Shown: one piece after another, positions 23,120-35,260 of the stretch
How positions within the stretch are numbered: the stretch's first letter is position 1
How the letters are laid out: each line of letters starts with the position of its first letter
NCBI GenBank assembly: GCA_033558025.1
Contig: JAUCEF010000017.1
Coordinates: 2,418,001-2,482,000 of the forward strand
Direction of reading: 5' to 3'
Source: Phytophthora sp. 'mugwort'
Taxonomy: Eukaryota; Oomycota; Peronosporomycetes; Peronosporales; Peronosporaceae
DNA length: 64,000 nt
Translations under genes and position numbers: made by a program
Notes under the pieces: generated by a model
What the model was told of the DNA's origin: nothing
Seen by the model: the letters and a program-made list of their open reading frames with translations, nothing else
Database searches by the model: none

Positions 23120-23740
23120 CTCCATTTTTCTGTGTGATTTTCCGTTTCTGTCGAGAAGAGCTCCCACTGCTGGTCATTCGCTTCACGTGCTCAGTCCTAG
23201 CGACATCGTTCGCGGGTGACTGTCGTAGGCTTTGGCCCTTACGGGCGACACGAACATATACCATTTTCTCCACGAAACACTGCGTGGTACGCAGTGCTGC
23301 ATTCGCGTTTTCAGTACTGGCAGTGTCAAGCGCGAGATAACCCTCCTCAGCTAGAAAATACAAAACGTCCTTTGCCGTTGCCCTTGTCCTCGTCTCACAA
23401 CGGCTGCGTATGAAACACGAACTGCATTCTCCATGGCTGCCGATCTGGGCAGCCTGGTCATGGGTCGTGTGGTCGCCACGATTAACAGGCGGCGCGCCTA
23501 TAAGAACTGATCCCTGTGAGCGAAACGTAGACCAGACCAGACTTTGCCATCTGTTTTTGGTTTCTGACAAGCAGACTAGCGTTTTGGTTGGTAATAGACC
23601 CTATTCTTCGTATTACTGCGTGATCTGCACGAAAGTTGGCTTGGAGAGCGAGACTATCCAGCTTTTCTTCTACGGTTAGAGCTCGATCACGCTGACACTT
23701 CACAAACGCGATGGCCCGGGCAGCTTCATGGTCTTCCATA
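23120..23740 (-). mobile_element. N-terminal half of a DDE_3-type transposase (pseudogene)
   Basis: From near 23740 the minus strand reads IAFVKCQRDRALTVEEKL, a typical N-terminal helix of these transposases. After a frame change it reads DHTTHDQAAQIG and then AKDVLYFLAEEGYLALDTA, AALRTTQCFVEKM and SPANDVARTEHVKRMTSS. These are the helix-turn-helix and linker blocks that normally precede the first catalytic MDES box. That box is not here. It appears in the same strand at 19610, past a 3.4-kb insert. Confidence 0.6.
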
Positions 23741-24276
23741 CGCGCTTTTTTTGCCTTTGCGCCACTTGATCAACGCCATTCGCGGTACGGCGGGTTGGAG
23801 ATCAAATGTCACCTTTCGAGGCGTCTATGCTATTTTGGGGTCCGATTTGCGAGGTAAAGAAACGACGAAATCTCTTATTGAATATATAAATCGGGATGAA
23901 CGTTGGAAGATATTCGGAACCTATAGGTGTTGTTATAGGCTGCAATGCGAGAACGAATGCGACTAAAACAAAATAATTATGCAGCTTTGCAGGGTTTTGC
24001 GATACGAGCGAGGCGCGATACTACACAGCTAGCCAGCAAACGTTTCTTCACCGCCTGAAAACACCAGGTTGAACAGTGAAAAATTGATTTCGCAACACGT
24101 CCTCGATGCTGGCGACCTCTATTAAGGTTGAAGTGGCAGGCAAGTAAAATCGTATTGAGAGCAAGGCTTTCTTTGCAACATGAACAACATGATACATATA
24201 AACTGCACCACAAACGAAGTGCATAATTTGTCTCGGCGATTACTTTTTCTTAACTACTCAGTGCCAATGAGATCTA

Positions 24277-24292
24277 CCCCCCCCCCCCCCCC
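24277..24292 (+). repeat. Poly-C tract, 16 bases
   Basis: It is an uninterrupted run of C preceded by GATCTA and followed by TCTCGTCGCCTCCGTCTTCAG. Confidence 0.9.
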
Positions 24293-24478
24293 TCTCGTCG
24301 CCTCCGTCTTCAGTCCGGTTTCGGGGATGAGGTGTTTTCATCATTAGGGTACTTCTGTTTGATTACAGATCACATTAGCAAAGGTATTGAATACTGTAAA
24401 GGGTCCCTCATGTTGCTGGATAAAAGACCATAATTCAGATTTTGCTTGAGAAAAACCATAATTAGGATTTCCCGCCAG

Positions 24479-24499
24479 CCCCCCCCCCCCCCCCCCCCC
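24479..24499 (+). repeat. Poly-C tract, 21 bases
   Basis: It is the longest homopolymer in the window. Its exact length may be unreliable because long C runs are prone to sequencing and replication slippage. Confidence 0.85.
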
Positions 24500-24929
24500 A
24501 CGAGCACGCCCCCTTCCCCCTCCCTGTCGCAATATCCAGTTTGGTATACTGGTAGCACTTTTGGTCTATACTCAACGAGCATGCCTTCACAACTCGTAGA
24601 GATAACGATACAAAAAATCCGGCACCGCAGAATGTCATCCCCCATACTAAAATTCCAATCACGTAACAATCCGGCACCGGATTTGATTCGTCAAAAGGGT
24701 CATGAATGCACAAAAATGATCGAAATAACAGATGATATCCACAAAAGGGTATGAATTTGTTAGGAATTGCCCTGATGAAGTTTACGGGATTGGTTAGTAA
24801 GCAGTTTTGTGTTACTGTGGTGCAATTGTCAAAAGCTGGATTTTTGTATCGGTCGTCGTTGTTTATAACGTATCGGAGGGAGTAAGCCAAGCCGAGCTAG
24901 ACGCGCATACCCGCCCACTACTCGCAGAG

Positions 24930-25620
24930 ATTGTCACGCTGCAAACCGACAATGCAGACGCCCGACGCCGATCTAGTACAAGCCTCGCGCTCCGAGTGGC
25001 ATGCACAAGCTCAATAGGAAGCGCGACGAAGACGCGCAACAGTGGCTCTTCCAAGTCGAGAGTTATGTCGCATCAATTGTCGCAATGCGTCGCTGCCTGC
25101 GGTCGCTGCCCGCGGTCGCCGCTACCGCGGTGAATGGACTTGCGTCGGGATGGTTCCTATTTGGGCCTCGAGGATGCCAGCGGAGAAGCACAATTCAATT
25201 ATGACGTCCTCCCGTACTTCGTAGCTTCTAACTACCAAACGGTGCTGCGGAAGAAGCTTTGCCAACTTCGTAAGATCGGTGGCATCGAGGCTAAGTTCTC
25301 GTCGCAGATAACCCGCGTCGACAAAACGAGCGAAGTGGACCAAGTCGGATACTACTGAGATGGTCTTAAGCATTAAACCTAGCCCATGTGTATGTGCAGA
25401 ATTCGACGACACTGAGCGAAGCGATGAGCCAAGCTATTAAATACGAGATGTGTCTCGTGTAAGCTTGGTTGTGAGAGACCGGTGCGAGACTAATCCTTTC
25501 TCGGTCATCCAAGATCCGGCTCACAGGAAAGAAGAGTCATTGCGCTTCTACTTCAAGAAACCCGGTCAAGTCAAGCCCGACTGCAACAAAGTGAAGAAAG
25601 ACAACGGAGATGAAAAGCCA
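24930..25620 (+). pseudogene. Ty3/gypsy-like gag fossil with decayed zinc knuckle
   Basis: The plus strand, in changing frames, reads RKRDEDAQQWLFQVESY (near 25010), LRKIGGIEAKFSSQITRVDK (near 25270) and TSEVDQVGYY. This is the pattern of retrotransposon capsid proteins in which a D-x-x-x-W-L-F-x-V-E-x-Y block is followed by a region around L...GSV..Y...F..L. Near 25545 comes RFYFKKPGQVKPDCNKVKK, a CCHC zinc knuckle in which the first two cysteines are lost. No protease, reverse transcriptase or integrase could be recognised downstream and no LTR was located. Confidence 0.55.
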
Positions 25621-27549
25621 CTCCAGTAGAAGAGTTGCCTCCCGTGGCGATTCTTCCCAGACTGGGGTTCTACAACTGTATATGTGTCACACAGATTTGA
25701 GAAAGGGAAAGATCTGAAAGCACACGTGTACAGTATAATACTTCTTGCACCGACACCCTCACCAGCACAAGAAGGCTAACTTTTTTCCATAATTAACCAA
25801 ACGTCAACAATTTAAAGTAAGCCCAAGTTAATGTACCGTACACAGATGCAGCATATTTTTCAAACCTCATCGACTGAAACTACAAAGGGTGATTTTTGCT
25901 TCATGGTCGTGGGGATGGTTGATTGCTACCAGCTTGAACGAGTACGATTCACTCGACGGCTTAATTATCTTTTGACGCGCTTCTTTGCCATGCGGGCCGC
26001 GCTCCGAAGTGCTTCTGTACTAGAGTGGACCACCTTATGCGTGGTGTCAGGAGGCCCGACCCAGAACTGTCGGATGCAAGAAGTATGTAACTATATACTG
26101 AGCGAAAGACGAAAATGGAAGACGCGGCTATCCTCGAGTTAGTGAAAATCAATGTTCGAATGGAAGGTGCTCCCAACTATCCGTGTAGCGCCTCGTGTTC
26201 GCCACTCTAGATGAGATTGACTGTGTTCTCGGATGCCGTTATTTCTGGAGGTACAACGTGGTATCGGCTAATAACGTCGCTGCTGTAAGAATAACGTCTC
26301 GGTTGGAGACTATAAAAATATTCAAAGGTCACCTCGACTCCTATAGGTTCGGGCTTCACCGAGCTATGAACAACGCAAGTTTAGGGCTTCACCGATCTAT
26401 GGCCAGCAAAAGCCCATCTACTATTCGCTGTAATTCCTGTTGAGCATGTCATGCCAAAACACAGTTGTAGGGCGCGGCTGAATCTGCTGGAAGACCTGAA
26501 GGACGTGAAGAAACTCTCGAAGCGAGACCGAAACAATGTCAATGTTGAGGTGATGATTACTCTTGGAGTGGTCGACTCGGAAGGACTCGAGGCGGAATAC
26601 ATCACACGGAAGAAACCAAACAATTTTAGTCTTCTTACTGCAAAGGGTAAGCCAAAATATTTTCATGGATGTGTTGATGAATGACACGGCCATTCTTTTT
26701 TTTGCGTGGGACCAGTTAGCGATGAACCTGGTAACGTTGGATTAAAATAGAAAAACGATTTTATAAGCGGTTTTGGAGGTTGTGAAAGGACAGCCCTGCA
26801 TGTCCTACTACCGTTGAGTACAAGGACAACGGCTTCACCCCGGGCGACAAGATGGTATAGCGGTGGAGCATCGCATCGAGCATCGGATCGATGATCGATA
26901 ATCGACTTGCAGGTGAAATCGAGGCGAAGGTAATCCTCAATGAGCACCCGGAGCATGTAGCTCATGTCTACATAGACGGGAAGATCAGTGCGGGCCGTGG
27001 GATGACCAGGACAAGCCTATTGGGTCCTAATCTCCGGCCTGCCGTGCGCTGGAATGCGCTATGACTACATATGACGGAAACGCAGTGGCTGCCGCTTGCA
27101 ATATGTTCATGTCGTTGACGAGGAGGTAGGCAAACTACATTGCCGAATTGATGATCAGCATTAGGGACAATACAGCCACAGATCGCAAACGAAAACGCTG
27201 CTCCAGCAGCTACATATTGCATTAGATTGTGAACGATCTCTCAATATGAAATGGAATTACGGATGAAATGGACTCGTTGGTGTGCAACATATACTATGCG
27301 CGCTATCAGTGAAAACTGGATGGAAATGGATCGAAACCAAGTCATCAATGCCAATGCTCATTTAGACGACAGTAGCTGGATCACCGTGGCCTTAGTCTTG
27401 ATAAAAGGAACGATCAGAGTCAGATGCAGCACATGTTCCACCAGTTCCAGCGTCATACCAGGTCTCAACTCGCTTGAACCACGCAGGCGCGATATCTTCG
27501 TCAGCCAAGTCCGAATTCACCTCCACGCTCTTGCCGACCTCAGCCTCAG
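25621..27549. other. 1.9 kb without a recognised gene
   Basis: A plus-strand frame at 26451-26684 (RARLNLLEDLKDVKKLSKRD, then NVNVEVMITLGVVDSEGLEA) looks like real protein but matches nothing I know. The other frames are short. Position downstream of the gag fossil suggests decayed retroelement sequence, but no polymerase motif is visible. Confidence 0.4.
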
Positions 27550-28640
27550 TCATTTCCTGAGATACGAACAACACGGAATCGAAGGTACTCGGAATAAAGG
27601 TGGTATTATTGCACGGTGCTCACAAGGGACGTCCACCCAACAGTTGCGCCAAGGCTGATCTGCATCCAAAACACCCACGCTGGTACACCAATCGCCGGTG
27701 GCAGAAACCCATGGCAGCACTTCGAACGAATACTGAGGCGTCGACGGCTCGAGAAGAAACTCGGCAGGTAACTCCTGGATCTTTTTCTCGTTCACGATGC
27801 ACCTCTTCCAGAACTGCGTGAACTTGTTACGAAGGCTATCAGCAAGTTTATTTCGAGCCTGGAGATACTGGTGCCAGGCGGTACGAACGGTCTTGGTGAG
27901 AGATGGGTCCTCTGCTAACGACTCCAACGCAGCTGCCACGGCGAAATTAGGAACCCAATGACTACGCTCATACAGTGCAATTTCCACGTCGTGCTGTCCG
28001 AATTCTCATATTTGTGGCCGTGAGCTCGGCGCCAAAGTTTTGACGGCCCGAGCAACCTTGACTCCACGAATCGAGATATGAACGTCTGGTATAAAAGGTT
28101 CCACGGCAAACAGACAAGCATGGTCTGGGAGCTTCCGGCTGAAGATTTGATATGGGTGCTTGCAGTCCTTCCAGTTTGCGAAAGTCTTGATCCCGTCGAC
28201 CGAAACCTTGGTGGCAAGATCTCCCGGGAGAGGGAGAAGGTTAGGAAGCGAAACCAACATGTCTGGGCAACAGCGGTCTGGAAACCAGGTTCTGTGGAAA
28301 CCTTAGCCAGCTCCAAATCTTTTGGCAATGGACGCTTCAACGATTGCCAACCGCTAACTATAGGTGGAAGTCGCTTTGCTGACTTGACGTCGTTCGGATT
28401 AAGCCCAAGCTTCGCCGTCAAAAGAGTAAAACTCACAACGTGCGGGAGTATGCCTTACTAACATGCCTCGATGGTCTTGTTTCCAGAGCCGACATTGGAA
28501 CTGGAACAAAACGGAACCGAGTTCTCACCGCATTTCGTTCGACACCTGAGTTTTGCTGCGCTTCGACCACCTGTTCGAATGTTTCCAGCTCTGCAGCAGT
28601 CAGCAAACCATCTCGTCTCCTCCTCTAGCGCATCGGAGAC
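27550..28640 (-). pseudogene. Unidentified broken coding block, probably mobile-element-derived
   Basis: The minus strand carries protein-like sequence in successive frames: ELETFEQVVEAQQNSGVERN (near 28590), MSFTLLTAKLGLNPNDVKSA (28436), PDMLVSLPNLLPLPGDLATK (28265), WKDCKHPYQIFSRKLPDHAC, and after a TGA at about 28006 QHDVEIALYERSHWVPNFAV, then LRNKFTQFWKRCIVNEKKIQ and FEVLPWVSATGDW. The pieces follow in order with only frame changes and a stop between them, as in a single decayed gene of at least 300 codons. I do not recognise the family. Surrounding fossils suggest a retroelement structural protein, but this is a guess. Confidence 0.45.
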
Positions 28641-31209
28641 ACTAGATCGAGGAGAACTCGAATGCCGGTAAATCGATGGAGGCGCGTCTGAACAGCAGAC
28701 GAAGTCACCGCTCAAGTTATCTTGAGCGAGAACATGTTTCGAAGGCGCACTAAAGCGGATAGCAGCAGAACGATTAGAACGTCGAGGAGCGTTTACAACT
28801 GAGGGCACAGAAGCTGCAAAGCAATTAGGATCCGCATCTCGATCGTCCAAAGGAGCTGACCAATCCAGGGTGGACGCATCCGACTGGGGCGTCGATGACT
28901 GGAAACAACCGTATCCACCGGAGAAATTAAAGGAAAACGCGAGACCGACGCAATCGAAGCCTTTAACGGCATCAGTTATTGAGATGACGGCTTAGGGCTT
29001 AGAGACGACACAAACCGCGCCTTAGGGAGGTGAATGAAACCTTGACTTAGGACGCGACAAAGCGGGACTCCCTCCCTCGAAAGGGTGGTGACTCGAGCGA
29101 GCTTTACTGACGTTGCGTGGACCATCCGGATGCTCGTCGGACGCTCGAGACCGCTTCCCGAAAGACCATTGTGTTGGAAATGGAGGCCCTTACGGCGAAT
29201 CTAAATTCGCCGGATTATCAACCGTATTCGGGTAAACTGGACCAGACTAGGTTCGACTTCAAACGTGGTGTCTCCGCTGAGTTCTTGAGCCGTCGAAGAA
29301 GAGACTATGCCATAGTAGGTGAACGTAGTTGGAGATTCAAGTGGCGGGTACCCAACCGATGGTGCACTTTGCAATTTAACTCGACGGCTTGAGCCTTGGT
29401 TGGCCCAGAAGGGTCCATCTCTTTAGTGAGATCTTGAATAATCTCGGTAGTTGGCGGGTGCAACAGACCGATATCAAGCTCACCGGCACCACCACCTACA
29501 ATACACAAGGCCGGAGATTCTGAGATGCTGATCAAATACTTAGGAAAGATTTAACAAGGTGCCGGCATCCAAACCTTGATCGTCGAAGCAATTCCGGAGC
29601 AACCTGTTATCTCGAAGCGTCGGCCCCACCGTGAACTTCATTTCGCGCAGTAAAGACCGTTGGGCTCGATCGGCAACAGCGTCTCCCTCGTCAACGAGAT
29701 GACGCTGAAGGGTACTAATCCGTTTCGCGCATACCGCCAAGTCCTTTAAGTAGAACTGCCTACCGCGCATGACCTTGCGGGACAAAGCGTCCGCTCCATT
29801 CAGGAGTGCGGTGAGTCTAGACACGACTTCGCGCTGCGTGTACACACGGGTCTGGAGTGCGACAAGCTGATTGCCGCTGGCGATACGCTATATTTCCAAA
29901 GCTGCCAGGAGACGAGATAGCTCCACCTTTTCAGCGGGAGTCTGCACGAGTAATAACTCAATCGTATCTAGCTCCATCTTCGCCGTCATGGTCGAACGCT
30001 CAGCAGTGGCCATGGCTGCATCCGCAATCTTGACTTGGGCTTCGTGCTTCCGAGTTCTTCAGCGAGGTCCCGCGGATATACTCCCATCGGCGAATAGCGG
30101 CGTCGAGATCGGAGACCGACCAGCTTCGGTTATTTCCGGTCACAGATATGATCTCCTCGCCTAGGAGGATTGATAATCAGCTTAGTCAGGCACCGAACAG
30201 CGTCAGTGAGGCGTAATCCGAATATCACATCCAACTTTCCGAAGTCTCGTCCGACGCGTCCATCAGCACGTTGTGCAACGCCGTACCTCAATTTCTGATA
30301 ATTGAGGGATTGGTAAATGCTTGAAGGCTGAATGACAAACGAGTTCTTGGTGAGGACATGACATGGGCAGTAGGATGATACGCATACGCGACCTACCGGT
30401 GGTGGCGGGTTTGTATGAGTGACGACAGGACTTGGTGTCGGATCGGTGTCATGTGACAGGGCCACGATTTCAGAAGCAGACAGGGACGATACCAGCGTGG
30501 ATATCATTGGGACGAACGATTGTTCGGCAGCTGTGGATGTGGTCGACTCCTGGGCACGTGTTGTCATGTCAGCATACGTAAAACTACATCCAAGCGAGTA
30601 ATCTATGACGCAAGACACAACATGACATACCACTGTGTTGCCGCCGGGCTCAGTCGATGGCAGAGACCTGGCAGCCAAGCCTTCGCCCGACGCAAGCATG
30701 TCAGCACTGACAGGAGACATGATTGAAGCCTCGACCGAGGTCTAGTCAAGTACAGGGACGACGAACATGAAAAGGAAGCGCTAGAACTTTGCGTCGATGC
30801 AGTCTAATGTACCGATGGATTAGTACCGCAGTTCTGACTCCGACGAAGGGCAGTGTGCCCGGCCTTTGGGGAATGTACTTGAGACCATTGCGGAGCAACC
30901 GGCGGGACCACGTCGCTTACTGAAACCTGGTTTGCGACGCGGTGGGAGGCAGTTGTGGCACTGGGAATGGCCCGAGAATGCGGCCGCCCTCGTGCCGCCG
31001 TTGGAGAAGACTTGATTGTTGAAATCCCGTTTGGAGACAAAAGAGGGTTGAATGTGTGGCCGATCGCTGATTCGTCATATTAACTTGTGGAACATAATTC
31101 TGGCGTATTACGTAGTAGCAAATAGGTTTAGGGGACATGAGGAATGTCAACCCAAAAGTGGAGGTGTTACCCAAATAAAAGGTGCAAAACTCAAATAAAG
31201 TGCAATTAA
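28641..31209. other. 2.6 kb with protein-like minus-strand pieces, no identified gene
   Basis: Minus-strand frames at 29845-29540 (LSRKVMRGRQFYLKDLAVCA, then RISTLQRHLVDEGDAV) and 30720-30130 look helical and protein-like. A reading of about 30130-29850 adds more heptad-like sequence (ELSRLLAALEIYRIASGNQL). They may be upstream parts of the same decayed element as the block at 27550-28640, since all share orientation. No known domain was recognised. Confidence 0.35.
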
Positions 31210-32817
31210 TCAGTCATGTAATGTTTAGACAACAGCCTCCTCCAAGATATCGGTCGCTTCAAAATCCTGCGCTTCGTCTACAGGACGACCTTCCAGCAGT
31301 GACATCTTCTCCAAGTCTGTAATCAAGTCGGCAGCAGTAACGCAGTGATCACTAGGTAGAAGCCCACTGTTACGGAAACCGTTGGCTATCGTTTCAGTGG
31401 GCAGTTCGTCCCATGCTTGTCGCACCCACCCGCATATTTTGGCGCGATTTACATGTTCCATCTTGACTTTCGTTCCAGAGAGTCTCAGCTCTTTTATTTG
31501 GGCCTGCATATTGCTGTGCCAGTATTGACGCAGTCGACACTTCATAGGGAAGTTCCACGTCACGTCCGCCGGCTATGAGACCGGCGTGGCGTGCGGTGGC
31601 CTTCAGCAAGGTAACCTTGATGAAAGCCGCATCCTCTTGGCCATTAGCCTTCCAGTGCCCACTGAAATCGTCCCACAAGAGTAAGATAGACTCTTCCGGG
31701 ACTCAGCTACCAAAATGATACTTTAGAAAGTGGATTGGCAATTCAGCATTCCACCATCATGTGGCAAAAATATAAAGCATTTAATCAGACTTTAGTTATA
31801 ATCAATTAGAACCCACCTCATATAGCGGCAGTACGTGAATACATTTAGCATTACCATACACCTCGAGTCCTGTTGTCTCGCGACTCGTGCGCACATCCTT
31901 CCAGTTACGGATTCCAAAACCGAAGCGGCGAGCTTTGTTCACCTCTTGAATTGCTGCGTCTTTCGCAGGTTTTACCTTGAACACGACGAAAGGCGTACAG
32001 CGGTTACCATCACCGTCGCCGAGTAGCATGACGGTAACCCGCTTCTTTGGGGCACCACTGCACTTAACCCACGCCGTCTTCTGACCTCGTCTCGCCAATG
32101 TCTTTTTGGCTACATATTCAAAGAATACAGCTGCACATCTTGTTAGACCTCGTCACATATTAATTGAAAAAATAGCGCGTATAATAATTCAGTACCGGTT
32201 TGGTCGACGTTATAAACACGCGTAATGCCGAGGTCACGCACGGTTGCATCAATCTCAGTAGCAAAGGCGGCTGCTATCTCACTTAGATTGTCGGGGCCGA
32301 TCTGGCTCTGTCTTGTCGGACAGCGAAAGCTGAACCGATGACGGCTTTTGAAGCCACCGACCCACTTGTCGGACGCTTTGAAGCTTCCACACCTGCCTCC
32401 TCCGCGACGTCTGATGCCTTGTCCATAGAATCTACTTGGAGACAGGAATCCTGTCTCCACGCAGTCGTTGACCCACTGAACTATCTCGGCCTCGTTCGCT
32501 TTCGACAGGATAGTCGATATTCCCTTGTCGCCCACCTTCTTGTGCTCCCCTTTCCCATTAGCCGCGGCGTCCTCGAGACGTTTACGGTAGCGAGCCCATC
32601 GAAGAAAAAAAAAATAGTCGTGCGTTTGGAGTTGTTAGGCAGTAGAGGATAGTAAGGGGTAGAAGTGCTCGATGGCTTTACATATACACTTCGTGGTAGC
32701 TAGGTGGTTTATTACCGCGAGCTTCGTTCGCACGGACTCTGAGGTGACCTCATACTGCTGCACGTGTCTACCCCTGCCACCGCGGCTTGATCTTCCTTTC
32801 GGAGGCGCGCGCGCCAT
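31210..32817 (-). mobile_element. Pogo-type (DDE_1) transposase pseudogene with an intron
   Basis: The minus strand starts with a CENP-B-like helix-turn-helix region (TKLAVINHLATTKCICKAIE, near 32730). A second HTH follows at 32535-32400 (ISTILSKANEAEIVQWVND). The first catalytic aspartate lies in VYNVDQT (near 32200). An intron then appears to run from GTACTG (near 32188) to GCAG (near 32125), restoring DQT/AVFFEYVAKKTLARR. The chain continues GAPKKRVTVMLLGDGDGN and FVVFKVKPAKDA, LLLWDDFSGHW with the second acid, and GWVRQAWDELPTETIANGFR, ending at about 31225. An in-frame stop after YHFGS and frame changes show it is dead. The WDDFSGHW box and the INGFR-type C-terminus are typical of pogo-like transposases. 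Confidence 0.75.
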
Positions 32818-35260
32818 TCGAAACTGATGGCAGCAAGGTAGTTCAAAATTTGGGCGGCAAAGCGCCGGTATATCGGCATTTTGGGATGTGACTGTCTACA
32901 TGCGATTTCCTGTACTTGTAATTCGAGCACAATCACGTGTGAGGTGTATCCTTAAGCCGCTGTAGCTCTCTACATGCGAAATGCGGTACTCTGATGTAAG
33001 AGAGCAATTTACCCATATCAGAATGCAGAAAATGGTGATGAAGCACATATGTAGTTACACATCTTAACGCCAAACATCTCCTCATTCCGTTTTTTTCAAT
33101 AGCATTTTGCTTGAGACTAACAGTTCATACAGTGTGACCGTATCCAATTTGCTGTCAAACTCGAAGAAAGCACTTTTAACTGAATATGCTCGTCCAGCTA
33201 GAACTGTAGCACGGGTATCCACGCCACTATCCTTGGCTTTGCGCGTACACCCTACACCAATGTGTCACCTGCAGTAGTTACCAGCGTCAACACGGTGTAT
33301 CGGTGTATCCAAATTCATCCTTGGCATTGGCCTCTGCGCTTCACGGTTCAGTGAAGCGCCTCACCACCTCTAAAATGCCCCCCCCTCCCTTTCAATGTAT
33401 TTTTTTTTCGATATCTGCACCTCGCTGTAATAACTCCCGGACTAGCAACTTTGTCAAACTCCCTGTCTTCGAGCTGCGCGTTCAATTCGAAATTAAAAAT
33501 ATGTCCCGCCCACTGATTCCGCTCGGTTTGCGAGCACACCGTAGAGATCGATACCAAAAATTATAGTGGGGTAGTGTCATCTAGCTTGCATGATGAACGA
33601 GAAGGCGCAAAAATATGAGAAGAAAAGCTTCCGCCGTCAGCGCCGTATCATCGTTCGGCAACTGGTCCAGCAAGTGCAGGACATAAGGGGGCTACTGTCC
33701 GTGAGCCAACTCTGTGCGAGATGTCGAATCCAATCAGAATCGGGTTAAGTGACGACGGTGTCGGCGCTAAACGAGTAAATAGACTTAGCTGCTCCACAGT
33801 TGCCTCGGCATTTAATAAGCAGCGCAACGTGGAGAAAGCGCTTACTTTCCTCGGCTTGAGGTATATGACTTTGCAGCTCGCATTCCCACTTCGGCCAGCC
33901 TAGCTTCTTTGTCCCGCCTACGTTGGGGCAGGATATCGATAGCACACTGATGTCCAATCAATTACAGCTTTCTCCTCTTTCATTGACAATTGCCATAGAA
34001 TGACGCCAGTAATCAGTGTCGTATCCGATGGCTATCTCACGATTTACGTTATCACCAGTACGCAGCAATAACTCGAGCATATCTGGTGGTATTTCTATCC
34101 CTGTTGCATACAAGTGGTTTTCCATGACCAGCAAGGAGTCGACAACATCATTGGGATCCAAGCGTAGTGCCTGTCGGCCTGACAGATCTAGTGTGGATTG
34201 CCCGATTGATGGCCAACATTCAACTCCATTATCGCCAACACCTTCGCTACTGCCAGTATTACTGAAGCTATAACTCGCTACCTCCAATCGATAGAGAGCC
34301 ACGAGCTCTGGAACTGAAATGTTGGTACCATGCGCGTTCTCTTCCCAATTTGGTGAATTCCTCTGCGTTGTGCAGCGTCAAAATCATCTGATGCTTGAGA
34401 GACTCGGAACGAAACACATTCAGAGTTTCCTGAAGTTGTTGGAGCGGCTTCACTAGCAGAAACTTGGACATTTGACTGGAAGAAGGGACCAACAGAGACC
34501 TACTCCCTTTATGCACCATCCCCTCGGGAATAATTAGCGCTTGTATCCAGCAAGTCTCAATTGCACTTATCTCTATGGTCTGGCCAGGCTATCGCTTCAA
34601 AATGTTCAATATCGAACAAGTTTTCACCGTTCCCGCACATTTTAAGTATAGTTAATGCTCTCTATACAGCTGCTCGCCGGTAGTTTGCATGAAAAAATGT
34701 TGATCAAGCCAAGCAACACGGCTGCACGAAACTCGTTTGCAGCGGTGAAAAGCAATCCACCTGAATGTTGGCCAACCCCGTCATGTTGGCCTAGTGATTT
34801 CGAGCCTTATTCACCAACAGCAAAATATGTCGTCCAGCAGAAACTATTTCTTGATTTCATGTCATCAATCACTGACAAAAAACCTCGCTCGTCATCCAGG
34901 CTGTCGAATTGTTATCTCTCATCCATATTCCACACACCGTTCAGCGTCCTACCCTCTCCAACAGCAACAAACTGCTTCACCGCGCCCTGTAGCATCAGCA
35001 GAGAGAAGAGGCGATAAGACACACATTAAAGCATATATGGACATAGCCCGGTGCCAGCACCAGCAACCGCGGAAGGCAACGCAGACGACATGGTTGTCAT
35101 GAGAGTGCGCAATTGGAGGAGTGATTGTCGATGTCGCCTGCAATGTTGATGTAGTCGACATGAAATTACCCGTTATAATGTATAGGTACAAACTTTGGAA
35201 GGTACCATTTTGGACCACAGACGAGCACCTGCACTCCTTGATATCCATCCTACATCCACC
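32818..35260. other. 2.4 kb intergenic, one unidentified decayed coding block
   Basis: On the minus strand at about 34519-33745 three frames follow one another: LVKPLQQLQETLNVFRSESL, then LLVMENHLYATGIEIPPDML with LRTGDNVNREIAIGYDTDYW, then GGTKKLGWPKWECELQSHIP with EESKRFLHVALLIKCRG. The pieces are protein-like and collinear, so this is probably one decayed gene of unknown family. The rest (32818-33720 and 34640-35260) shows nothing beyond short frames. The cyclophilin promoter should lie in the last few hundred bases. Confidence 0.4.

Larger units (their letters stand above)
23741..24929. other. 1.2 kb with no recognisable gene; two poly-C tracts
   Basis: Short frames only. Two long C runs (24277-24292 and 24479-24499) are the most distinctive features. 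The frames spanning the second run are artefacts of the homopolymer (poly-Gly or poly-Pro). Confidence 0.5.
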
